Part shown: positions 1 through 6,800 of the stretch, piece by piece
How positions within the stretch are numbered: the stretch's first letter is position 1
How the letters are laid out: each line of letters starts with the position of its first letter
NCBI RefSeq assembly: GCF_003966735.1
Contig: NZ_AP017378.1
Span: forward strand, 1,880,905-1,944,904
Direction: 5' to 3'
Length of the DNA: 64,000 nucleotides
DNA from: Desulfovibrio ferrophilus
Lineage (GTDB): Bacteria > Desulfobacterota > Desulfovibrionia > Desulfovibrionales > Desulfovibrionaceae
Program-made: the position numbers and the translations under genes
Notes under the pieces: model-generated
Told to the model about the DNA's origin: nothing
Database searches by the model: none
The model's input: the letters and a program-made list of their open reading frames with translations, nothing else

Positions 1-306
1 CAGGGGATCTCCGGGCACGTGTTGAAAACTGAATTTGCCATACGCTGAAAAGAAGACGAGATAAATGGTTACGGCCTTGGAGAGAGCAAAGCGTGCTGAT
101 CAGTTTTGCTTATCGCAACGTGCCAAAATTGAAAATCTGGCCCCTTAAATACCGAGCGGCATTCAGTGCGCCATCATCTCGACCCCATCCAGATCGGCCA
201 CAAATTTCATGCTTGCCTCAATCGCTATAGAGCTAATGTCTTGCATCAGATTCCAGACAACTCCTCGAGGAGTTTGTCCCCAGAGCACCCCGCCAAGCAG
301 GACCAT
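1..306. other. Noncoding end of an upstream integrated element
   Basis: No convincing gene is seen. The only open frame here is 63 codons, lacks a ribosome site and has no recognisable domain. The stretch precedes a 45-bp repeat and a tRNA 3' fragment, so I read it as the right end of another element that begins left of the window. This is an inference from the repeat layout. Confidence 0.5.
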
Positions 307-351
307 ATCTGCTCCAAATTTGCTCCACTCACCCTGCTATCGGGTGATGAA
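307..351 (+). repeat. 45-bp direct repeat, copy 1 (element end)
   Basis: This stretch is identical over 45 bp to 12,041-12,085. It contains a short dyad, TCACCC at 329-334 and GGGTGA at 342-347. Weaker similarity continues on to the tRNA fragment, so about 175 bp of element end is shared with the second site. It is probably the arm flanking an integrase core site. Confidence 0.8.
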
Positions 352-436
352 TCGTGATGAATGAAGATTTTTCAAGATGCCGAATTAATTTACATATAAA
401 TCGCAACACACTGTTATGACTGATCTTTACATACAT

Positions 437-481
437 CTTCTAAGCCGACGGCCGGGGGTTCGAATCCTCCCTGGCGCACCA
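437..481 (+). repeat. tRNA 3' fragment (att remnant 1), probably tRNA-Arg(UCU)
   Basis: The fragment reads as a tRNA from the anticodon loop (CTTCTAA, anticodon TCT) through the anticodon 3' stem, a T arm with TTCGAAT loop, the acceptor 3' strand CTGGCGC and CCA. No 5' half that could pair (GCGCCAG) lies upstream, so it is not a working tRNA. The last 30 bp are identical to 12,186-12,215 and 26,637-26,666. It is best explained as a site-specific recombination scar. The arginine assignment rests on the anticodon alone. Confidence 0.7.
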
Positions 482-490
482 TAAAAAACC

Positions 491-526
491 AAAGGCATCG
501 GTATTTTTACCGGTGCCTTTTTCTTT
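491..526 (+). terminator. Intrinsic terminator after tRNA fragment 1
   Basis: The stem AAAGGCATCGGT pairs with ACCGGTGCCTTT (one mismatch) across a short T-rich loop and is followed by a T-rich tail. It starts 10 bp after the CCA end, as a tRNA terminator would. The other two fragments have terminators of different sequence at the same spacing. Confidence 0.75.
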
Positions 527-644
527 AAAGCTTACAGTGAACCATTTCGGTTCGAGGGGTGAGAAGGAAGGAGGAAGCGCTGGGAAGGACCACACGTGGC
601 ACTCTAGGCAGGTCAGCTTAGGATCGATATCGAATCCAAAATTG

Positions 645-689
645 AGAAATAGGTATGGTGTCCCCCTAATTCCGTGTCCCCCTAATTCC
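645..689 (+). repeat. REP-like repeat, solo copy
   Basis: The first unit (645-672) begins AAATAGGTATGGTGTCCCCC, and a shortened unit GTGTCCCCCTAATTCC follows at 674-689. The same repeat flanks the tyrosine transposase gene at 2,423-2,503 and 3,182-3,227. This copy sits exactly where similarity of the neighbouring phage portal fragment ends, so it marks an insertion or deletion junction. Confidence 0.75.
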
Positions 690-1049
690 GGCGGACCACA
701 GCCGCCAGGCCCACTCCATCTGCTCGTTCAAGTCCTTGGCCGCTTCCTGCGAAATGCCCAGGCGCTTCCAGTTCACGCGAGCCTGGGGCTTGATGCCGGA
801 GCCGACCGTGTTCACGGTCATGGAATCGACAACCGAGGCGGCAGCCCAATCGTTGGCGGTCAAATCCTCGGAACGAGTCTGCGCGGTGCCACGCTCGAAA
901 GCCTCGTGGGAAATGGTCGTGCGGGTGGGACGGTAGTTGCTGAGGGTACCGCGATGCCGCCCGGCGTCGCGCGAGATAGACGGCATGGAGCGACCAAGGG
1001 CGGAGGCCATACGCAAGGAGCGCTTACGAGTCAGCGCGGGAGCCCTCAT
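666..1049 (-). pseudogene. Truncated lambda-type phage portal protein
   Basis: The product resembles the N-terminal part of lambda gpB-family portal proteins. It has a basic start, a stretch resembling the conserved Arg-rich N-terminal region, then residues reading VNTVGSGIKPQ, which match the family pattern for a new virion vertex protein. Full portals have about 500 residues; only about 120 remain. The frame ends within the REP-like repeat at 645-689. The start overlaps the stop of the upstream gpW gene as ATGA, the normal phage order. It is a remnant and not functional. Confidence 0.65.
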
Positions 1050-1267
1050 CGCACGACCTGCCCAGTAACGAAGACAGGGCCGGACTGACCAATGAGCTTG
1101 CGGTGCTCCGCATCGAGCCATTCGATGGTAGTGCGGATCTCCGCCGCGTCCTGCAGCGTGAGCGTGCGCCCTGCTATCGAATACGCTTTACCCCGCGACA
1201 CAGAGAGAAGCGCCTTCTTCCAGGCGGCTAACTGCTGCTCAAGCTCTTGTGTTGACCAAATAGACAT
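1046..1267 (-). CDS. gpW-like phage head-tail joining protein
   Basis: This 73-residue protein has the size and position of lambda gpW, which joins head and tail and lies between the large terminase and portal genes. It is mostly helical with a short beta turn (GRTLTLQDAAEI), typical of the family. It overlaps the truncated portal gene by four bases. No terminase remains upstream; instead a 9-bp-stem hairpin (1,266-1,295) and a tandem repeat begin at its start codon. It is likely left over from a decayed prophage. Function is assigned from context and size, so confidence is moderate. Confidence 0.6.
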   Translation of the reverse strand: MSIWSTQELEQQLAAWKKALLSVSRGKAYSIAGRTLTLQDAAEIRTTIEWLDAEHRKLIGQSGPVFVTGQVVR

Positions 1268-1298
1268 GCCCGGCAGGATAAATCAGGCCGGGCATCAT

Positions 1299-1325
1299 GT
1301 CGTGGACGTGGTGGACGTGGTGGAC
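1299..1325 (+). repeat. Short 9-bp tandem repeat
   Basis: Three copies of a GTGGTGGAC-type 9-mer follow each other just after an inverted repeat (ATGCCCGGC at 1,266-1,274 and GCCGGGCAT at 1,287-1,295). The A+T content rises sharply afterwards, so this may be an old recombination junction. Confidence 0.6.
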
Positions 1326-1467
1326 AAAAAAACATTTTCCTTCCGAAATACATCCTTCTTGACCAAATCAAGACGCTTAATTATTTTATAAGCTAAGTAA
1401 TAACACTTTTTAAATTTCCTGACGACTAGACCAATGTTTGTAAAGACCAAAAACTCAAGGAGACAAC

Positions 1468-1626
1468 ATGCCAAACCCCTCAAGCATGGACCAAGATGAA
1501 CTTGATCTCTGGGCAGACATCAACAACCCAAACAATGACGCTGACATGGATGACTGGGCAGATGCACACAACCCCAACAACGATGACTACCTGGGCGATG
1601 ATGACGACGATGATGATGACGAGTAA
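1468..1626 (+). CDS. Small acidic protein with two WAD-NPNN repeats
   Basis: This 52-codon gene has a good ribosome site (AAGGAG, seven bases before ATG). The product has two copies of a motif reading WAD, two variable residues, NPNND (LWADINNPNN and WADAHNPNN), and ends in eight aspartates and one glutamate. It is strongly acidic, with no signal peptide, membrane segment or cysteine. The NPNN pattern occurs in small uncharacterised bacterial proteins that I recall only loosely. It stands alone between the phage remnant and a C39-like peptidase. Function is unknown. Confidence 0.65.
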   Translation: MPNPSSMDQDELDLWADINNPNNDADMDDWADAHNPNNDDYLGDDDDDDDDE

Positions 1627-1947
1627 TAATTTTGCCTTGGTCAGTCACCGTGTAACTACTTTGGGCATTTACCCCTAGCTGATAATCGAAAAGCGAACTC
1701 CAAAGCAGTAGGAAGGTGAACAGTTCTTTGAATCCAAAATTGCTGGAAGAGCAGTCTTTTTTGTGCCTGTTTTCCAGCCTCTGGAAAACATGTATGGGGA
1801 TCAGGGATAGCGTTTGGGAGAGAAGAGCGCAATGGTGGCTCATGCTCAAAATATCCTTGGAATGCAATGGGTTGAGAAAAATCCCATTAGCGTACACATA
1901 ATCCTTTGGAATTTTGAAAATATTTTACAACCCTTAGCTGGACAGCA
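1627..1947. other. A+T-rich stretch without a clear gene
   Basis: Open frames of about 60 codons exist on both strands, but none has a ribosome site or recognisable content. It probably carries the promoter for the gene at 1,948, but I cannot point to a convincing box. Confidence 0.4.
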
Positions 1948-2394
1948 ATGATAGTACCCAAAAAAAAGATTCGTAGAATTATACAATCGGACGTCAATGG
2001 TTGTGGACTTGCTTGCGTTGCAATGGTTACAAACCATACTTATGCAGAAGTAAGGAAGAAGGCTTTTGAAAAACTCACTGGGCTAGCAAAGAATGGATAT
2101 CTAACAACATCGCGTGATGTGAAATCACTACTCAATATTTTTGGATTTGAAGGTTCTCGTTTAATTCGTTTTTCCTTCAAAAATATATCGAAGATACCTG
2201 ATTTATGCTTATTTAAAATCAATAGACACTTTGATGCTGAAGGGGTGGAATATTGGCATTGGGTGGTATTTGTACGTGATGATAGAGAGATGTATATATT
2301 AGACCCTAAAAAAAGCATACGTACAAATAAAAGAAAAGATTGGGGTAGAATGAATGTAGTGAGCTATATGAGTATTAGTAAACAACAATTGTAA
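1948..2394 (+). CDS. Orphan C39-like papain-fold cysteine peptidase
   Basis: The 148-residue product has the layout of the C39 peptidase domain: an early QSDVNGCGLACVAM stretch gives the oxyanion Gln (residue 13) and the nucleophile Cys (residue 19). Later come His in HWVV (about residue 104) and Asp in ILDP (about 117). C39 domains usually cleave double-glycine leaders and are fused to an ABC exporter. Here there is no transporter, no signal peptide and no leader-peptide substrate nearby. The gene is visibly A+T richer than the phage and CDI genes around it, which suggests separate acquisition. It may process a peptide or act on host protein. Confidence 0.6.
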   Translation: MIVPKKKIRRIIQSDVNGCGLACVAMVTNHTYAEVRKKAFEKLTGLAKNGYLTTSRDVKSLLNIFGFEGSRLIRFSFKNISKIPDLCLFKINRHFDAEGVEYWHWVVFVRDDREMYILDPKKSIRTNKRKDWGRMNVVSYMSISKQQL

Positions 2395-2422
2395 TATTTA
2401 AATGTGAATCACTTACGATGTG

Positions 2423-2503
2423 AGAATTAGGGGGACACCATACCTATTTAATTATCTTTAGAATTAGAATTAGGGGGACACCATACCTATTTAATTATCT
2501 TTC
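2423..2503 (-). repeat. REP-like repeats left of the transposase, two tandem copies
   Basis: Both units read GAATTAGGGGGACACCATAC and continue with the same approximately 15 bases. The second copy overlaps the transposase 3' end and supplies its last codons and its TAG stop (within AAATAGGT on the coding strand). Confidence 0.8.
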
Positions 2504-3146
2504 GCCCTGGCTTCTTGGGGCGCAGGTCAACGCCAAACAACGATTGGATACGATCGAAAAAACTCTCGGACCCAAGGGGCCTGCCCGTGCTTTCGTGTTG
2601 AGACATTAGGCCATAAACGTCCTCATCTACGGGATGCTTGAGAAATGAACCCCAATCTGGAACCAACCCCAGAAGAGGCGCTGCCTTTACGAACTGGTCA
2701 TCCTTTGCAGCAAGGTGCGCCCTGGCGCTACTCCATCTGTAATCAGCCGGGGTTTTGACCATTCCCGCCTCGACGGGATTCAGCTCGACATATCGCGCGG
2801 CGGCAATGAGGTAAGGTTCATCCATGACAAACGATGAAAAACGTCCCTGCCAGAGGTGCCCTGTCCACCCCTTTCGCCGATTGACCCGCAGGGTGTAGCG
2901 CCTGTGGGCCTCGCCAATGGCCAAACGCAATCCATCTTCAGTTTCGGGCACTGCTATCAAGTGAATATGATTGCTCATCAGGCAATACGCCCAGATCGAG
3001 ACAGAGCGCTTGTCGCACCACTCCCGCATGACCTCGATATAGTACTGGTAGTCTTCTTCGCAAAAGAAAACGGGCAAGCGGCGATTGCCCCGTTGGATAA
3101 TATGGTGCGGCTCACCGGGAAGGACGATACGACGGATTCTGGGCAT
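2487..3146 (-). CDS. REP-associated tyrosine transposase (RAYT, Y1-HUH)
   Basis: The 219-residue protein has the RAYT layout: the N-terminal PRIRR and HHIIQRGNRR box, the HUH metal motif in SNHIHLIA (residues about 58-65), and the region ARYVELNPVEAGMV that carries the catalytic tyrosine, followed by a WSS box. These enzymes nick and move REP-type hairpin repeats and are usually single-copy domesticated genes. It is full length with all key residues. It lies between the C39-like gene and the CDI locus and has matching repeats on both sides plus a solo repeat 1.7 kb away. Confidence 0.85.
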   Translation of the reverse strand: MPRIRRIVLPGEPHHIIQRGNRRLPVFFCEEDYQYYIEVMREWCDKRSVSIWAYCLMSNHIHLIAVPETEDGLRLAIGEAHRRYTLRVNRRKGWTGHLWQGRFSSFVMDEPYLIAAARYVELNPVEAGMVKTPADYRWSSARAHLAAKDDQFVKAAPLLGLVPDWGSFLKHPVDEDVYGLMSQHESTGRPLGSESFFDRIQSLFGVDLRPKKPGRKIIK

Positions 3147-3181
3147 CGAAAACAGAAAACCGATATCACATCAGAAGTCAA

Positions 3182-3227
3182 GAAATAGGTATGGTGTCCC
3201 CCTAATTCAATTCTGTCCCCCTAATTC
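3182..3227 (+). repeat. REP-like repeats right of the transposase
   Basis: A full unit starting GAAATAGGTATGGTGTCCCC is followed by a partial unit TGTCCCCCTAATTC and then by degenerate CCTAATT pieces up to about 3,249. It is inverted relative to the left copies. Confidence 0.8.
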
Positions 3228-3264
3228 ACCCCTAATTCAATTCCTAATTTCCCTATTTTCTGCA

Positions 3265-3876
3265 TCATTCTTTTGGCTGGGCACCAAAAAAACGAATAGC
3301 CTGCGTTCGCTTTGTGGCTTCCTCAATAACAGACTTCGTAAAAGTCAATTTTTCCAGTGTTTCTGTTGCACCTCTCCACGATTGGTACACCTTGGCAAAA
3401 GACTGACGAACTTGGCTCGCAAAGACAATTGCTCGCTCAGCATTATTTCCATTTTTGACCAGTTCATCCTGAAGTTCATCGCATCGATATGAGAGCATTA
3501 TGTCGCCCTTGTCGTTGCGGGCAACCCCCATCTTAGGCTCAACTTTGCAACCCACCACCAAAGCTCCGATCGACTCCCTAAGGAAGCGATCCATGTCGTA
3601 CTCAGGCAAATAGTACCCATAAACCCCGTGAAGCTGAGTCCAAGAGTCGAATTCTTGCCCCTTGGGGATCTGTTCCAGCGTAAACAAATTCCCTCTCTGT
3701 TCACGGTGATATATTGAGCCACCCAACTCCTTGACATCATTAATCCACAAAGGAGGTGGAAATGTAAGAACACCTTCGTAGAGCTTCATGGTTTGAGTAA
3801 TTTCAGGCAGATCGCTTGCAATCACAGGCACTGAACAAAGAAGCATTACTATAGTAAAAGCAATCTCCTTAATCAT
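3265..3876 (-). CDS. Exported protein after cdiA; candidate periplasmic immunity protein
   Basis: The product (203 residues from ATG 3,876, nine bases after a GAGG ribosome site) starts with a Sec signal peptide (MIKEIAFTIVMLLCSVPVIA). The mature part has no domain I recognise and two cysteines (in VGCKVEP and YRCDEL) that could form a disulfide. It follows cdiA by about 15 bp, the place of the immunity gene in cdiBAI loci. A periplasmic location would suit neutralisation of a lipase toxin acting on membrane lipids, whereas most CdiI proteins are cytosolic. The gene shares the A+T-rich composition of the toxin tip, which supports joint acquisition. Immunity is inferred from position only. Confidence 0.55.
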   Translation of the reverse strand: MIKEIAFTIVMLLCSVPVIASDLPEITQTMKLYEGVLTFPPPLWINDVKELGGSIYHREQRGNLFTLEQIPKGQEFDSWTQLHGVYGYYLPEYDMDRFLRESIGALVVGCKVEPKMGVARNDKGDIMLSYRCDELQDELVKNGNNAERAIVFASQVRQSFAKVYQSWRGATETLEKLTFTKSVIEEATKRTQAIRFFGAQPKE

Positions 3877-3891
3877 TATCATCACCTCATT

Positions 3892-6800
3892 TTACGGATT
3901 GATTCCGAATGCAGAGTTAAAACCCTCAATTCCATGAAACCCGGCACCATCAATTGTCACTTGGTTTCCAACTGAAAGATCAAACACCATATCCATGACA
4001 TTATTAAGTGCAGACAAAAGATCTGAACGCGATGTGTACGATGTCGTTATTTTATTCACATTCGCAATATCTCCACCTAATTGAATTATTGTATTGCTGT
4101 TAACACCTGCCGGATTGAATGCTACCACTTTATCAATATAGCCAGTAGATCCAGCAGCAATAGACAGCCCACCTCCAAGTGAGTGGCCGGTTGCTACCAA
4201 ATCAGATTTATAGTAAGTTGCAATATTGCTCAGTTCGTCCATTTGTCTTTCTAAGTTTTCATATTGCCCACCAGCAACACCTACAGATTGCTCTGCATTT
4301 GTGATCCAATCACCTAATTCCATTTCGGAACCACGAAATGCAACAACAACTTTATTATCAGAGCTATTTATCAATATATCAGCATGCAACCCTGAGTCAT
4401 TAACTTGTAAACCTTTAAGCGTTTCATAGTCAGCGCCTGTCTCGGCGCAGATCACCTTAAGCCTATCGTCATCTAAAATTTCATAACCTGGGGGGGGGCT
4501 CTGGTTATTCCCTGTATTGTATGCCTCTTTACATATTGTGACGAAGGCTCTGTCCTCTTGCTTTTGTTGCTCTGTCAACTCTGGCAAGCTAATGCGTCCA
4601 GCGAGATTCGAAGCAATAGCACTGAAGGCACCTTGGACAGGGTCTCCTCCTACGATTGCTGCTCCCGCTGCCCCGGCAACCCCTTCCATAATCATTTTAA
4701 CATTCTCATCCAACTTTTCAGGTGAAATTGAACCTTGAAGATAGCTGGCAAAGGTTGACGCTAAAGAAGACAGAAAAGCTTTTTCCAGATCCTCTCCACC
4801 GATGAAACTTCTCGTTGCTGTTTTAACAGTTGTCTCTGCCAATACCTGTCCAGCATCACCGAGCTTATCAAACTCTAAATGAGTAAAATCCAACGCCCCG
4901 GCCATAACCATTGTCGTCATCAGTGAGCGTAACCCCTCCTCTGAGACAATATTCCCCAAATTCTTTCCGAGATTCCCACCAGCCGCAGCATCAGCCAGAC
5001 TGATGGCAACCTGTGCACTTAGCGAAGTAAATGCTGCGGTCAAGGCGGTGCACATGGCCGCTTGGACTCCGCTTGCGGCTAGGCCGGTGCTTGAGACGAC
5101 AAGTGCTTTCCCTACTGTTTCAAATCCCATGATACTCATAGAAAGACTTGATGCAGCGCCTGCCGTTAGCGCTGAGGCTGCGATAGCCACGATGAGCATA
5201 GCCCCAGTGCCGAGGCCACTATCGGAGAACTCCCATGCATCGTGGATTTCCTGGACGCGCTGCCAATCTACATCGTCCCGCTCCAGCAGATTGGCCATCC
5301 ATTCCAGGCCTTGGACCTTGGAGAGATTCTCAACATCCTGACGGGCATCTCCAGAACTTCTGTATTCGACGACGATGCCTTCAGGAGTGGTTATCGACAA
5401 CTCTCCCTGAGCACTAATTACGGTATGCAACACCGTCTCATCCGTAGAACCCTTTCCTTTGCTGGACCAAGTGAAGAAGCCTGAATGGGATGTAATCTCC
5501 TGCTTATAGCTACTGTCTTTTACTGCCAGCAATGAGACCTGACCACTTTGAGAGCTGATGACAATATCCCCGCCAGAAGTCACTCGAGCAGCCTGAAGTA
5601 CAACATCCTTCTTGGCTTCAAGGGCGATCTTGCCACCCGCCTCGATCTCGCTGCGGACGTGGTTGACCTCGTTCAGATCCTTCAATTTGGTGGACCCCAT
5701 CCCCATGAAGCCCGACTTTTTGCTTTCCAGATGGTAATAGGAAGTGTTCTGTCCGGGCAGGATGGCCAAATCGCCACCCTGTGCTGTGAGTGCCACGTCG
5801 CCGCCAGCGTTCACATTGACGGCTTCCATCATCACGTTTTCGCCAGCATTCACGATGACATCGCCACCAGCGGAGATGGAAGACTGAACAACCCGGTCGT
5901 TCTTGATGTGCTCCTCTTTGGCCGAAGTGGAATAGTCGGATTGGAATCGATTGGTAACGCCCTGCACCACGACGTTACCCGCCGCATCGACGACAGCATC
6001 GCCATCGGCAGACAGGGAACTACCCGCCACTATTACGTCGCCGCCGGAGGCGATATTCAGTTCACCGGCCTGCACACTGGAGACGATGTTGCCCGTCTTC
6101 TGGACATTGCGCCATTGAGCATCTCTGTATTTGGCCTGGACCGTTTTGGAGCCGATATTCACGTCACCCAGGGCGGTGATGTTGGCCGCACCACCGGCGG
6201 AAACATTTGCTCCCTGAATGGAAGTATTGCCACCGGAGACGATATTCAGGGAGTTTTCCGCCGTGACCTCGGCGGCCTGATGCACGTAGGTCTGGGTGCT
6301 GCTGCGCCGGAAGAAGTTGGCCGTCTGCGTGTCAGTGCGTGTTTCCACGATCACGTCGCCACCGGCGGTCAGGTTAACGTCACCGCCCTTGAGCGCACCA
6401 CTCTGGTTGATGATGGAGCCGCTGGTGGTGATATCAACGGTTTCACCCTGGATGGCACCTTGGCGATTCAAGACATTGTCTGACTCGACGGTCACGGTTC
6501 CATCGGCCATGATTCCGCCGCTGTTGTCGAGCAATGCGGTTTCGATATTAACATCGGAGCCAATGAGCATGGCGCCACGAGCAAGGCTCAAATTCTCTTG
6601 GGACACGGAGCTGAGATACAGCACGGGCACAAGGACTTCCTGCCCCATTACCTCGCGGGTTTCGTACCAAACGATGTCCTGGGTCAGACCCGCGAGTTGC
6701 TCGGCGGTCAGGGCCACACCGATTTCCAACCCGAGGTCCGCATGGGCCTGAGCCGCGTTGTCCATCAGCTGGCGCAACTGATCGGCGTCGCTGGTGTAGG

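Larger units (their letters stand above)
2423..3227 (-). mobile_element. REP-associated tyrosine transposase unit with flanking repeats
   Basis: A single transposase gene is bounded by copies of one repeat in opposite orientation: two at the left (2,423-2,460 and 2,463-2,503) and a full plus a partial copy at the right (3,182-3,208 and 3,212-3,227). Such inverted REP-like ends around a Y1-HUH transposase are the hallmark of RAYT units. No target duplication is evident, as expected for single-strand transposition. Confidence 0.75.

Noticed and set aside
437-481. Functional tRNA gene at any of the three fragments
   Set aside because: No 5' acceptor strand or D arm is found upstream of any copy.
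1295-1483. 62-codon minus-strand frame
   Set aside because: It is made partly of the 9-bp tandem repeat and lacks a ribosome site; the real gene here is the plus-strand one at 1,468.
645-3249. CRISPR array from the repeated GTGTCCCCCTAATT units
   Set aside because: Copies are few, unevenly spaced and in both orientations around a transposase; there are no cas genes.
3892-3972. VENN-type CdiA-CT boundary
   Set aside because: No VENN or close variant is present; the toxin boundary was instead placed by the end of the hydrophobic pretoxin region.
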